Assembly (NCBI GenBank): GCA_016926115.1
Contig: JAFGPF010000011.1
Coordinates: 1-29,470, forward strand
DNA length: 29,470 nucleotides
Direction of reading: 5' to 3'
DNA from: Dehalococcoidales bacterium
Lineage (GTDB): Bacteria; Chloroflexota; Dehalococcoidia; Dehalococcoidales; RBG-16-60-22
Made by a program: the position numbers and the translations under genes. The number at the start of each line of letters is the position of its first letter. Position 1 is the stretch's first letter. Under the pieces are notes generated by a model. That model searched no databases. It was not told the DNA's origin and was given only the letters and a program-made list of their open reading frames with translations. This document shows positions 1 through 7,727 of the stretch, piece by piece.

Positions 1-5
1 CAAAC

Positions 6-26
6 TCTCCCTTTACCAAAGGGAGA
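6..26. repeat. Short hairpin, outlying part of intergenic repeat
   Basis: A perfect 9-bp inverted repeat (6-14 with 18-26, 3-nt loop) of the CTCCCTTT/AAAGGGAG kind. Similar hairpins open the repeat modules at 61, 15021 and 29351, so this is probably the edge of a neighbouring copy cut by the window. Confidence 0.55.
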
Positions 27-60
27 AGCTGCTATCGCGGAAGTGCTTTTCTCATATAAG

Positions 61-203
61 TTTCCCCCTTTGAAAAAGGGGGACTAAAGGGGGATTTTAT
101 AACGGGTGTTAAAGAGGGGCGCCGCCCCTCTTTTAAAAATAATTCCCCCTCTCCTGCTGAAAGCCTTGTCAGGAGAGGGGGACACAGGGGGTGAGGTTCA
201 TCA
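61..203. repeat. Three-hairpin intergenic repeat, copy 1
   Basis: Three hairpins in order: 64-71 with 75-82 (8 bp), 111-120 with 124-133 (10 bp, GAGGGGC/GCCCCTC core) and 145-156 with 170-181 (12 bp). They are joined by a linker of the type ACTAAAGGGGGATT and end in GGGGGTGAGGTT. The same order recurs at 15021-15157, and a shortened form lies at 5455-5545. No open reading frame is apparent. It looks like a non-coding, MITE- or REP-like element; hairpins 2 and 3 could also stop transcription. Confidence 0.7.
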
Positions 204-216
204 GACTGAACTCAGC

Positions 217-244
217 TTGACGCACCCCCGCCGTTGCATATATC
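217..244 (+). promoter_or_regulatory. Candidate promoter of the cyclase-family gene
   Basis: TTGACG (217-222) and TATATC (239-244) are separated by 16 bp, about 40 bp before the start codon. It fits a housekeeping sigma-factor promoter, by consensus only. Confidence 0.45.
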
Positions 245-286
245 CTTAAACCACCACACTAAAACCGCAAGACAAGGAGGCTCGCC

Positions 287-946
287 ATGGCTGTAAAAGT
301 CCCCAAAGGCTGGTACGATATCACCGTCCCCCTCAAGCAGGGGATGCCACCTTTCCCCACCGACCCCTTTCCCCCTAAGATTTATCGACTCCACGACCGC
401 ACCATGGGCGCCAAGGTAGACATGTCCGTGCTGGAAATCATCTCCCACACCGGCACGCACATCGACGCGCCGCTGCACTTCATCGAAGGGGGAAGCAGCA
501 TCAGCGATATGCCCCTCGAAGCGACCATCGGGCCGGCGCGCGTCATAGAAATCAAGGACCCGGAGACAATAAAAGTAGCGGAACTGGAAAAGCACGACAT
601 CAGGAAAGGCGAGCGGATACTCTGCAAGACGCGCAACTCCCCCGGAGTATACGAAAGCGCGACATTCGTCGAGGACTACGTTTACCTGGAAAATGACGCC
701 GCCGATTACCTCGCGGAAAAGAAAATCATACTCTTCGGACTGGACTGCATCACCATCGGGTACTTCAAACAACTGGACAACATCGCCCACACGCACGAGG
801 CGCTGCTCGGGGCGGGGGTCTATATCCTCGAGGACTGCGCGCTGGAGCACGTGCCTCCCGGCGAGTACGAACTACTCTGCCTGCCGCTGCTCATGTACAA
901 AGGCGACGCCGGGCCCTGCCGTGCGATTCTCCGGCCGCTCAAGTAA
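287..946 (+). CDS. Cyclase family protein (kynurenine formamidase-like metal hydrolase)
   Basis: The 219-residue product belongs to the cyclase/arylformamidase family (PF04199 type), metal-dependent hydrolases of amide or ester bonds such as N-formylkynurenine. The family signature HTGTHIDAPLH lies at residues 54-64, where the His and Asp residues bind the catalytic metals; a second His-rich stretch (AHTHEA, about residue 165) is also typical. Length is normal for the family and there is no signal peptide, so it should be cytosolic. The ATG is preceded by AAGGAGG about 6 nt upstream, which fixes the start. It stands alone between a promoter and a terminator-like hairpin. No tryptophan-degradation gene is nearby, so the substrate is unknown. 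Confidence 0.85.
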   Translation: MAVKVPKGWYDITVPLKQGMPPFPTDPFPPKIYRLHDRTMGAKVDMSVLEIISHTGTHIDAPLHFIEGGSSISDMPLEATIGPARVIEIKDPETIKVAELEKHDIRKGERILCKTRNSPGVYESATFVEDYVYLENDAADYLAEKKIILFGLDCITIGYFKQLDNIAHTHEALLGAGVYILEDCALEHVPPGEYELLCLPLLMYKGDAGPCRAILRPLK

Positions 947-950
947 AAAA

Positions 951-972
951 AGAGGGGGCATCAGCCCCCTCT
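951..972 (+). terminator. Terminator-like hairpin after the cyclase gene
   Basis: A 9-bp perfect stem (951-959 with 964-972) with a 4-nt loop sits 5 nt after the stop codon. It is flanked by an A-run upstream and AAAAATTT downstream, so the stem could be longer and the T-run is weak. Confidence 0.6.
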
Positions 973-1101
973 AAAAATTTCATTTCACATAATATAACGC
1001 TGGCATCTGTCAATCGGGTTCAGCCCCGCTGCCATTCCACGAAATTTTCCCGAAAAAGAGACTTTTTTAACATCTTCTTAATATTCACAGGGGTAGAATG
1101 G

Positions 1102-1258
1102 ATATATAACGATTGAACTAAAATACGGGGTTACCCCTTACCAAAGGTACGGGTTGCGGAGTTGACCCCGCAAGGCGGAGACGTGATACAATATAAACAG
1201 AGGCCGGGGTAACCTGAGACTACCCTTAATCGTTATATATAGTAAGGGTAGTTTTTTT
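1102..1258 (+). ncRNA. Structured leader or small RNA ending in an intrinsic terminator
   Basis: Nested pairings are visible: 1102-1114 with 1228-1240 (13 bp), 1129-1137 with 1206-1214 (9 bp), and inside these a 6-bp hairpin (1154-1159 with 1168-1173) and a 4-bp one (1139-1142 with 1146-1149). The 3' end is an intrinsic terminator: 1219-1228 pairs with 1243-1252, followed by seven T. The 13-bp outer pairing uses bases in the terminator loop, so the two folds compete. No known riboswitch class was recognised. It could be an attenuator for the hydrolase gene at 1371, a free small RNA, or a small mobile element with inverted ends. Confidence 0.45.
1219..1258 (+). terminator. Intrinsic terminator
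   Basis: A 10-bp stem (ACTACCCTTA with TAAGGGTAGT) has a 14-nt loop and is followed directly by TTTTTTT. It lies 113 bp before the next start codon, so it ends a separate or attenuated transcript. Confidence 0.75.
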
Positions 1259-1370
1259 GTGACTTTTTTGTGAGGGTTTCAGCAACGTTTGAGATTTAGT
1301 TGTGTTGTGCCCTTTGTAAGATTAGTAACGATTCTATCGTTTTCCGGATTTTTACCGCGCAAGGAGGATA

Positions 1371-2156
1371 GTGGCAAAGATACAGAGTAAAACAATTAAC
1401 ATTGACGGACTGGACGTGAATTACTACGTCGCCGGCCAGGGAGAACCCCTGGTGGTGATTCATGGAGGAGGCGGGGACGCGCGTACCTGGTGGGACAACA
1501 TCACCGAGCTTTCCAAGAAATACACCGTCTACGCTCCCGACCTGCCCGGCTACGGCGGCAGCCAGCCGCTCGACGGGACGTACTTCATACCGGAGCTTTC
1601 CGAGTTCATGGAGAAGTTCGCCGCGAAGCTGGGACTGGAGAAATTCTACCTCGTGGGGCATTCGCTGGGAGGCGGTGTCGCCCTCGACTATGCATTGAAG
1701 ATGCCCCACCGCGTCAGGAAACTGGTGCTGGTAAGCAGTCTGTGCCTGGGCAGGGAAATCGCCTTCTGGGTCAGGCTCCTCTCCGTTCCCGCCCTGCTGA
1801 AGTCCGTCGGCGCACTGTCCCTGGCCGTGCTAAAGGGCATGAAATGGCTCATCATGAGGATGCTGAATCCCGCCCTGATTATCATGCCGCTTTCTCCCGC
1901 CAGCGTATATGTCGGCGGCAGCATTACCACCTTCAGACAGCAGTCGCTGGTGCTGGAAAACAGGCTTTCCGAGATACGGGTGCCGACGCTGCTCGTGTGG
2001 GGGGCTAAAGACCCCATCGTGCCGGTGAGGCATGCCTACGCGGCGGCAAAAGTCATCCCCGATTGTCAGGTGAAAGTGTTCGAGGCCCGGGGACATAATG
2101 TTCACCGCGACGAGCTAAGGCAGTTCTCCGATATCGTCCACGTCTTTCTGGGCTAG
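1371..2156 (+). CDS. Alpha/beta hydrolase
   Basis: The 261-residue product has a complete alpha/beta-hydrolase fold. The oxyanion-hole HG lies at residues 31-32, the nucleophile elbow GHSLGG at 96-101 (Ser98), an acidic residue in WGAKDP (Asp214) and the catalytic His in GHNVH (His242). A hydrophobic cap of roughly residues 130-180 sits between strands, which suggests an apolar substrate. The start is GTG at 1371, 3 nt after a perfect AAGGAGG. There is no signal peptide. Its stop overlaps by a few bases the stop of the convergent gene on the minus strand. Substrate cannot be told; esterases, haloalkane dehalogenases and C-C hydrolases share this layout. Confidence 0.85.
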   Translation: MAKIQSKTINIDGLDVNYYVAGQGEPLVVIHGGGGDARTWWDNITELSKKYTVYAPDLPGYGGSQPLDGTYFIPELSEFMEKFAAKLGLEKFYLVGHSLGGGVALDYALKMPHRVRKLVLVSSLCLGREIAFWVRLLSVPALLKSVGALSLAVLKGMKWLIMRMLNPALIIMPLSPASVYVGGSITTFRQQSLVLENRLSEIRVPTLLVWGAKDPIVPVRHAYAAAKVIPDCQVKVFEARGHNVHRDELRQFSDIVHVFLG

Positions 2157-2713
2157 ACATGCTCCGCAGCCATGAGTTCAGCCTGGTAGCGGCGGAACTC
2201 CGCGACGATGTCCTTGTGCCTGACAAGCGCCTCACCGATACCGTACTGCTTGCTCATGCGTAAAGGCACGCAGCAGCAGGAGCAGCAGGAGCATATCGCG
2301 TAGAAATCTCCCCGGCACTTAGCGATGGAAAGAATTAAACCCCGCCGGTGGCTGTCTCTCAGGATTTCGGCGGCTTCTTCCCGGGTAATCTCACGGGAGT
2401 CGTCGGGCATTTGTTCGCGGAGGATATGCTCGGTAGGTCCCAGCAGTATCTCATTATCCCGGGGGTTATCACAATTTTTATAGATTGTCCGGCAGGTACA
2501 GGGTGCCCTGGCGACACCCTCGGCGATGGACACCAGTTCCTCCGCCTCCTCCGGCGTGAGCAGGTAGACACCATGCAGGTTTTTCCCATACATATTGGCC
2601 ACCCACCGTACCAGTCGACCCAGCAACGGTATCTTCGTCCACGCGGCGAAGAACATGTAAACCCGGAGGATGCCCTGGCGGTGCCGGTCATAAAGTTTAA
2701 GGGTATGGTGCAT
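2153..2713 (-). CDS. Cysteine-rich, probably Fe-S-binding protein
   Basis: The 186-residue product is of a family I cannot name with certainty. It has ten cysteines: Cys72, Cys74 and Cys81 in PCTCR...NC, then Cys133 and the dense cluster Cys141, 143, 144, 146, 147, 148 (CSCCSCCC). Such spacing is typical of metal or iron-sulfur binding and is reminiscent of ferredoxin-like proteins in anaerobes. The N-terminal 50 residues are basic and aromatic with one moderately hydrophobic stretch, perhaps membrane-associated. It starts 16 nt after the stop of the pyruvate-kinase-like gene on the same strand, so the two are probably one operon. The Shine-Dalgarno site is weak. Confidence 0.7.
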   Translation of the reverse strand: MHHTLKLYDRHRQGILRVYMFFAAWTKIPLLGRLVRWVANMYGKNLHGVYLLTPEEAEELVSIAEGVARAPCTCRTIYKNCDNPRDNEILLGPTEHILREQMPDDSREITREEAAEILRDSHRRGLILSIAKCRGDFYAICSCCSCCCVPLRMSKQYGIGEALVRHKDIVAEFRRYQAELMAAEHV

Positions 2714-2729
2714 GATATATCCATCCGTC

Positions 2730-3308
2730 CTAGAGGCGCGGTTTGCAGATGAGCTCCTTCACCTTGAGATTGAAAAAGCGGTGAACGTTCTCCGGCTGGA
2801 GTACGTACGCCGTATCGGCGCCGCGACCCGTCCCGCCGATGGACACTATTTCTTCGTCGGTACGCACCAGTCCGGCATCGGCTGCCATGGCGGCGATCTC
2901 CAGGGCTACCTTGGTGCCCTGCCCGAAGGTGCGCAGCGTCATGGCGGCAACATCACCGATAACCGGCTGGGGCGCGGGTGGACCGTCGCCGCGATTCAGG
3001 GCGCGGTGCAGATTGCCGAAGGCATGACCGGTGGTAAGGATGATGCCGCCCTTATCCTCGACGACTTTATGGTTCTCGTCGGTGAATTCCTGGGTATTCG
3101 GCTCGCGGAAGCCGGCGACGTGGGTAACCACGATTACCTTATATCCCTTAAAGACGTCCACGGCTTTGACGGCGGTCTTGCCGACGGTAGAGGCTACCAC
3201 CACCGTCTTGATACCCAGCTCGTCCCCGCGCGCCTTGGCCAGGGCGAGCGTCCTGTCCGTATTATCGTCGCCGCCGGGTTTATCGAAGTAGGTTGTCTTT
3301 GATTCCAT
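2730..3308 (-). CDS. Pyruvate kinase alpha/beta (C-terminal) domain-like protein
   Basis: The 192-residue product resembles the stand-alone version of the pyruvate kinase C-terminal domain, not a full kinase: there is no TIM barrel. Visible features are a Rossmann-like start (TVVVASTVGKTA, about residues 35-46), VIVVTHVAGF (58-67), a GIILTTGHAF segment (88-97) and a C-terminal IVSIGGTGRGADTA (154-167) of the type that binds phosphate groups in pyruvate kinase. Its function is not established. An in-frame extension upstream exists, but ATG at 3308 is preferred because AAGGAG (3313-3318) precedes it. First gene of a two-gene operon with the cysteine-rich protein. Confidence 0.75.
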   Translation of the reverse strand: MESKTTYFDKPGGDDNTDRTLALAKARGDELGIKTVVVASTVGKTAVKAVDVFKGYKVIVVTHVAGFREPNTQEFTDENHKVVEDKGGIILTTGHAFGNLHRALNRGDGPPAPQPVIGDVAAMTLRTFGQGTKVALEIAAMAADAGLVRTDEEIVSIGGTGRGADTAYVLQPENVHRFFNLKVKELICKPRL

Positions 3309-3354
3309 GATGCTCCTTATTTCACGCATAATGATATAAGAAAGAAGGTCTCTA

Positions 3355-3373
3355 CAGTGTGAGTTTAACACTG
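3355..3373. promoter_or_regulatory. Inverted repeat between divergent genes
   Basis: CAGTGT (3355-3360) and ACACTG (3368-3373) form a perfect 6-bp inverted repeat around a 7-nt spacer. It lies between the divergent minus-strand operon and argJ, so it could be a repressor site. No known ARG box was recognised. Confidence 0.3.
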
Positions 3374-3414
3374 GGTCGTCCGGTGTTTCAAGCGAAAATA
3401 CGAAGGGATAACGA

Positions 3415-3443
3415 TTGCCTGCCGGGTTGCGGTGTGATATAGT
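3415..3443 (+). promoter_or_regulatory. Promoter of the arginine operon
   Basis: TTGCCT (3415-3420) and TATAGT (3438-3443) are 17 bp apart. Transcription would begin at about 3450, which is at or next to the argJ ATG (3452), so the mRNA may be leaderless. Confidence 0.55.
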
Positions 3444-3451
3444 TGAAATAA

Positions 3452-4651
3452 ATGAAAACTGAGTCCGAATTCATCCCTTCCGGAGGGATTACCTTGCCCG
3501 AAGGGTTCGTTGCCGGCGCTACCAGCGCCGGTATTAAATATAAGAACCGTCCCGACCTCGGCGTGCTTTATTCGGAAGCTCCGTGCGCGGCGGCGGCTGT
3601 CTTTACGAGCAACAAGGTCAAGGCGGCCCCGGTAATCCTTTCGCAGCAGCACCTGCAGGATGGTAAAGCCGAAGCCGTGGTGGTGAACAGCGGCTGTGCC
3701 AATGCCTGTACCGGCAAGCGGGGCATGAAAGACGCCGTGGAAATGGTGAAACTGGTTGCCGGGAAGCTGGGAATCGTGGAGGACGACGTGCTGGTGGCGA
3801 GCACCGGTGTTATCGGCACGATGCTGCCGATGGAGCATATCCGGGCGGGGATAGAGGAAATAACGCTCAACACCGAGGGCGGGCACGAACTGGCGCGGGC
3901 GATAATGACCACGGACACCGTGCCCAAGGAGGTGGCGGTCAAGGCGGGAGGGTTTACCATCGGGGGGATGGCGAAAGGTTCGGGGATGATACACCCCAAC
4001 CTGGCTACCATGCTCTGCTTTTTAACAACCGATGCCAATATAGATGCGGATTATCTCCGGACCGCGCTGAAGGAAGCGGTGGATATCTCGTTCAACATGC
4101 TGTCAATCGACGGTGACGACAGCACCAACGACATGGTGCTCATCATGGCGAACGGGAAGTCCCGCGGCGAGCCGGTGGTGACGGGAAGCGAGCAGGCGGA
4201 GGTATTCCGGGAGGCGCTGAATAAAGTCTGTATCTACCTTGCGAAGGAACTCGCCCGCGACGGCGAGGGGGCAACCCGGCTCATCGAGGTGAACGTCAGC
4301 GGCGCCGTCAGCCCGGAGGACGCCCGGACAGCGGCGCGGACGATTGTGGGTTCGACGCTGCTGAAGGCGGCGGTGCACGGCAGCGACCCCAACTGGGGTA
4401 GGATAATAGCGGCGGCGGGCAGGAGCGGCGCGGCGCTGGAAGAGGACAAACTCTACCTCGAGATAGGCGGCATCTGCCTGGTAAAGGACGGCGCCCCCGT
4501 CAACTATGATAAGGAGAAGGTGGTAAAGCACCTCGGCGGCGACGAGGTGCGCATCGACCTGAAGCTGAATATGGGAGACGCCGCAGCCACGGCATGGGGT
4601 TGCGACCTTTCCGAGGAATATGTAACCATTAACAGCGAGTACACCACGTGA
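3452..4651 (+). CDS. argJ: Glutamate N-acetyltransferase / amino-acid N-acetyltransferase ArgJ
   Basis: ArgJ moves the acetyl group from N-acetylornithine to glutamate, closing the cyclic arginine pathway; bifunctional versions also use acetyl-CoA. The 399-residue product is full length and ends in the family-typical EYTT. The self-cleavage site is the Ala185-Thr186 bond inside GMIHPNLATM, with Thr186 becoming the nucleophile of the beta chain. The oxyanion-hole STGVIG lies at residues 117-122. No argA is present here, which would suit a bifunctional enzyme, but the sequence alone does not settle this. First gene of the arginine operon. No Shine-Dalgarno sequence precedes the ATG; see the overlapping promoter. 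Confidence 0.96.
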   Translation: MKTESEFIPSGGITLPEGFVAGATSAGIKYKNRPDLGVLYSEAPCAAAAVFTSNKVKAAPVILSQQHLQDGKAEAVVVNSGCANACTGKRGMKDAVEMVKLVAGKLGIVEDDVLVASTGVIGTMLPMEHIRAGIEEITLNTEGGHELARAIMTTDTVPKEVAVKAGGFTIGGMAKGSGMIHPNLATMLCFLTTDANIDADYLRTALKEAVDISFNMLSIDGDDSTNDMVLIMANGKSRGEPVVTGSEQAEVFREALNKVCIYLAKELARDGEGATRLIEVNVSGAVSPEDARTAARTIVGSTLLKAAVHGSDPNWGRIIAAAGRSGAALEEDKLYLEIGGICLVKDGAPVNYDKEKVVKHLGGDEVRIDLKLNMGDAAATAWGCDLSEEYVTINSEYTT

Positions 4652-4669
4652 CACTCGCGGGATAAAGAG

Positions 4670-5452
4670 ATGAAGGATATAACGGTAATCAAGATAGGCG
4701 GCTCGACCTTCGGGAACCGCGACACGACCATCGAGGACATTGTCGCCCTCCAGAAAAAGGGCAAATCGCTGGTGGTTGTGCACGGCGGGGGCGGGAACGT
4801 CACCGAATGGCTCAAGCGACTGGGTATAGAAACGAAGTTCGTCCGCGGGGAGCGCGTGACCGATTTACCCACGCTGGAAGTAGCGACCGCGGTGCTGGCG
4901 GGACTGAGCAACAAGGAAATCACGGCGGCGATCAACGTCGCCGGAGGTAAAGCGGTGGGCATCAGCGGCATCGACGGGGCCCTCGTGGAGAGTAGGGCGA
5001 AGAGTAAAGAGATGGGCTACGTGGGGGAGGTGGTGAAGGTAAATACCGCCGTCCTGGAAACGCTGCTGGAGGCGGGTTTTATCCCTGTCGTCTCCTCAAT
5101 CAGCCTGTACTCGGTCGATAAGCCCGGCGACGCCCCGCCGATGATTAACGTGAACGCCGACCCCGCCGCAGGGGACCTGGCGGCGGCTATCGGGGCGGGA
5201 CGCCTGATATTTATGACGGATGTCGCCGGTATTACCGGTGCCTCCGGGAAGGTGCTGCCGAAAATATCGGCAAACGAGGCGGAGTCGCTGATAGCTTCCG
5301 GCGTGATTGCCGGGGGCATGATTCCCAAGGTAAATGCCTGCCTGAAGGCTTTAAAAACAGGCGCGATTACACGTATAATAGATGGTAGAAAGCCGCATGC
5401 CCTGCTGAAGGAGTTCGACGGGCAGGAAGGCGGCACGACGATAGAAAAATAA
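4670..5452 (+). CDS. argB: Acetylglutamate kinase ArgB
   Basis: ArgB phosphorylates N-acetylglutamate with ATP, the second step of arginine synthesis. The 260-residue product has the amino-acid-kinase fold: KIGGS near the N-terminus (residues 8-12), the VVVHGGGGNV glycine loop (about 35-44), the substrate-binding NVNADPAAGDLA (about 159-170) and MTDVAG (about 182-187). It is a little shorter than many ArgB proteins and lacks the N-terminal helix linked to arginine feedback in hexameric forms. It lies 18 bp after argJ with a weak AAAGAG site. A repeat element separates it from argD. Confidence 0.95.
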   Translation: MKDITVIKIGGSTFGNRDTTIEDIVALQKKGKSLVVVHGGGGNVTEWLKRLGIETKFVRGERVTDLPTLEVATAVLAGLSNKEITAAINVAGGKAVGISGIDGALVESRAKSKEMGYVGEVVKVNTAVLETLLEAGFIPVVSSISLYSVDKPGDAPPMINVNADPAAGDLAAAIGAGRLIFMTDVAGITGASGKVLPKISANEAESLIASGVIAGGMIPKVNACLKALKTGAITRIIDGRKPHALLKEFDGQEGGTTIEK

Positions 5453-5454
5453 AA

Positions 5455-5545
5455 ATGGGGAGTCTAAGAGGGGCGAAGCCACTCTTCCCTAAAATCCTCC
5501 CCATCTCCTTTGAAGGAGAGGAGGATACAAGATGGTGAGGTAGAT
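5455..5545. repeat. Three-hairpin intergenic repeat, copy 2 (shortened), inside the arg operon
   Basis: It contains the second hairpin (5466-5474 with 5478-5486, one mismatch) and a CCTCCCCATCTCC.../GGAGAGGAGG version of the third, ending in GGTGAGGTAGA as in copy 3. The first hairpin is missing. It fills most of the 119-bp gap between argB and argD and may weaken or regulate expression of the downstream genes. Confidence 0.65.
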
Positions 5546-5571
5546 AAACTCACCGGAGAAAAGGCAGAGAA

Positions 5572-6759
5572 ATGACCGACTGGCAGGAACTGGAAAGTAA
5601 ATACTACATGCAGACGACGGTACGGGTTCCGGTGACCCTGGTGCGCGGCGAAGGCGCGCGCGTCTGGGACGACAACGGAAAAGAATACCTGGACTTCGTC
5701 AACGGGCTGGCGGTCAACTGCCTGGGGCACTGCCACCCCGTGATTACCCGGACCCTTAATGAGCAGGCGCGTATCCTCGTGCAGACTTCCAACTGGTACT
5801 ATACCGTCCCGCAGATAAAGCTGGCGCAACTGCTCGTGGAGAACAGCTGCATGGACAAGGTCTTCATATGCAACAGCGGGCTGGAAGCCAACGAGGGCGC
5901 GGTCAAACTGGCGCGCCGCTACGGGCACCTGCGCCTGGACGGCGCTTACGAGGTGATTACGACCATGAATTCGTTTCACGGGCGCTCCCTGGCGCTTACC
6001 GCTGCCAGTGGACAGCCGGGCATGCATACGCCCTACATCCCGCTGCCGGAAGGCTTTATTAACGTGGCAAACAACGAAATCGAGGCTATAAAGTCGGCGA
6101 CCACGGACAAAACGTGCGCCGTGATGCTGGAGCCGGTACAGGCGGAGGGGGGCGTCAACCTCGCCGACGACGATTACCTGCAAAAAGTTAGAGACTGGTG
6201 CGACAGCAAGGGCATCCTGCTCATACTGGACGAAGTCCAGACGGGGATAGGTCGCCTCGGGACGCTGTTCGGCTACCAGTTATACGGTGTGGAACCGGAT
6301 ATCATGACGCTCGCCAAGGGACTGGGTGGCGGCATACCCATCGGGGCGGTGCTCGCCAGGGAGAGAGCCGCCGTGTTCGTCCCCGGCGACCATAATTCCA
6401 CGTTCGGGGGGAACCCGGTCACCAGCGCCGTCGCCTGCGCCGTATTGCAGTACGTAGTAGATAACGATATCCCCGGCAACGTCAAGAAGGTCGGGCAATA
6501 CCTCATGGATAAGATGGAGGGACTGAAAAGCAAGTATCCCTTCATCACCGGGGTGCGGGGTCGCGGCTTTCTCGTAGCTATCGAATTGAACGAAGACACG
6601 GCGCAGGACGTATTGATGGCGTGCCTGGAGAAGGGGCTGCTGATAAACAAGCTCAAACCTAATGCCGTACGCCTGTTGCCCCCGCTGATTGCCGGAAAAA
6701 AAGAAATCGACCAGGCTATCGGGATACTGGACGAGGTATTTTCTGGCATTGTTGCGTAA
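5572..6759 (+). CDS. argD: Acetylornithine aminotransferase ArgD
   Basis: This PLP-dependent class III aminotransferase converts N-acetylglutamate semialdehyde to N-acetylornithine, and often also serves lysine synthesis. The 395-residue product carries the N-terminal FVNGLAVNCLGH (residues 42-53), the phosphate-binding NSGLEANE (101-108), the PLP-ring Asp220 in ILDEVQTGIGR and the Schiff-base Lys249 in TLAKGLGGGIPIG. Length matches the family. The ATG is preceded by GGAGAAAAGG. The position in the arg cluster supports ArgD over related ornithine or GABA aminotransferases. Confidence 0.94.
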   Translation: MTDWQELESKYYMQTTVRVPVTLVRGEGARVWDDNGKEYLDFVNGLAVNCLGHCHPVITRTLNEQARILVQTSNWYYTVPQIKLAQLLVENSCMDKVFICNSGLEANEGAVKLARRYGHLRLDGAYEVITTMNSFHGRSLALTAASGQPGMHTPYIPLPEGFINVANNEIEAIKSATTDKTCAVMLEPVQAEGGVNLADDDYLQKVRDWCDSKGILLILDEVQTGIGRLGTLFGYQLYGVEPDIMTLAKGLGGGIPIGAVLARERAAVFVPGDHNSTFGGNPVTSAVACAVLQYVVDNDIPGNVKKVGQYLMDKMEGLKSKYPFITGVRGRGFLVAIELNEDTAQDVLMACLEKGLLINKLKPNAVRLLPPLIAGKKEIDQAIGILDEVFSGIVA

Positions 6760-6793
6760 ATGTTGTTAAAATGAAGTCGGTAAAGAGACGGTA

Positions 6794-7702
6794 ATGTTTA
6801 AAAAAATCGGCAGCCTGGGGATTCTGACATTACTGTTGGCGGTTCCCCTGCTTGCCATTATCTGGCTGACTATATTCGATTCAGAGGTCGGAATGGCTAG
6901 AGATATTGGGATACAGGAACCCCCCTTGACCGAATGCGATTATTCTTCGGTGCCGCAAACAGTAATCGACGACGCCGTTGAAATTGCTGGCGAGTTGATA
7001 GGGAAGGGACAGGAGAACATCCAGAACTTCGTCGACCAGCTGGTGGCGCTGTATACCGAGGTAAAAGACCTGGATGTCGTCATTATCTTCAACTCGGGTG
7101 GCTGGGGATGGAACCTGACGAACGAAACACCCGGCTGGTCGAGTATTCTTACCGGTATAACGTCGCAGTTAAAAAGCCAGGGATACGATTCCAAGGTGCT
7201 GAACTACCGGCGCACCAGCAGCGGCATGACTGGCTGTCTCCAGGAATTCTACGAAGCGGCAACACGGTACCCGAACAAGGCAAAAGACCTCGCCTGGCGG
7301 GTAGAGTTCCTCACCGACCATCTACCCAATCTAAGGATTATCGTCGCCGGCGAGAGTACCGGCACGGTCATTTCCGATAAGACCATGGGTATTCTGGAAG
7401 ACAAGACCCAGGTCTATAGCATCCAGACGGGCACGCCTTTCTGGTACAAGCCTACAGCGCTGGACAGAACGTTGCTCATGAACAGCAACGGGAAGGGCGT
7501 CGATACTTTCAGCTACGGCAACGTTCCCGCCATGATATGGGCTACCGTCAAGGGGTGGTTCGGGTTGACTTCCCCGGACGATAATCCGGGTAACATTTTA
7601 AGCTGGCTGAAGGCACCCGGGCACGACTATTCATGGCAATATCCGGGTGTCTGTTCGGAGGTCGTCGATTTCCTGGACACTAATTTCGGAAAAAAAGAAT
7701 AA
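6794..7702 (+). CDS. Exported or membrane-anchored alpha/beta-hydrolase-like protein
   Basis: The function is not recognised. The 302-residue product begins with a signal or anchor segment (hydrophobic residues about 8-28, after FKK), so the rest should lie outside the membrane. GESTG (residues 186-190, Ser188) after the strand RIIVA looks like a nucleophile elbow, and His277 in APGHDYSW could complete a triad. A Gly-Trp-rich segment, NSGGWGWN (100-107), may form an oxyanion loop. It sits 34 bp after argD and 25 bp before argG with no clear promoter, so it is probably transcribed with the arginine genes although no link to arginine is evident. GAGACGG upstream is a weak ribosome site. Confidence 0.7.
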   Translation: MFKKIGSLGILTLLLAVPLLAIIWLTIFDSEVGMARDIGIQEPPLTECDYSSVPQTVIDDAVEIAGELIGKGQENIQNFVDQLVALYTEVKDLDVVIIFNSGGWGWNLTNETPGWSSILTGITSQLKSQGYDSKVLNYRRTSSGMTGCLQEFYEAATRYPNKAKDLAWRVEFLTDHLPNLRIIVAGESTGTVISDKTMGILEDKTQVYSIQTGTPFWYKPTALDRTLLMNSNGKGVDTFSYGNVPAMIWATVKGWFGLTSPDDNPGNILSWLKAPGHDYSWQYPGVCSEVVDFLDTNFGKKE

Positions 7703-7727
7703 TGGCCTCGTTTGAGGGAGGAAGATA

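Noticed and set aside
61..203. CRISPR-like array
   Set aside because: The hairpins differ in sequence and spacing, occur once per module, and lack regular spacers or cas genes.
1102..1240. Small insertion element with terminal inverted repeats
   Set aside because: No second copy or target-site duplication is visible in the window, and the overlap with a terminator fits an RNA better; kept only as an alternative.
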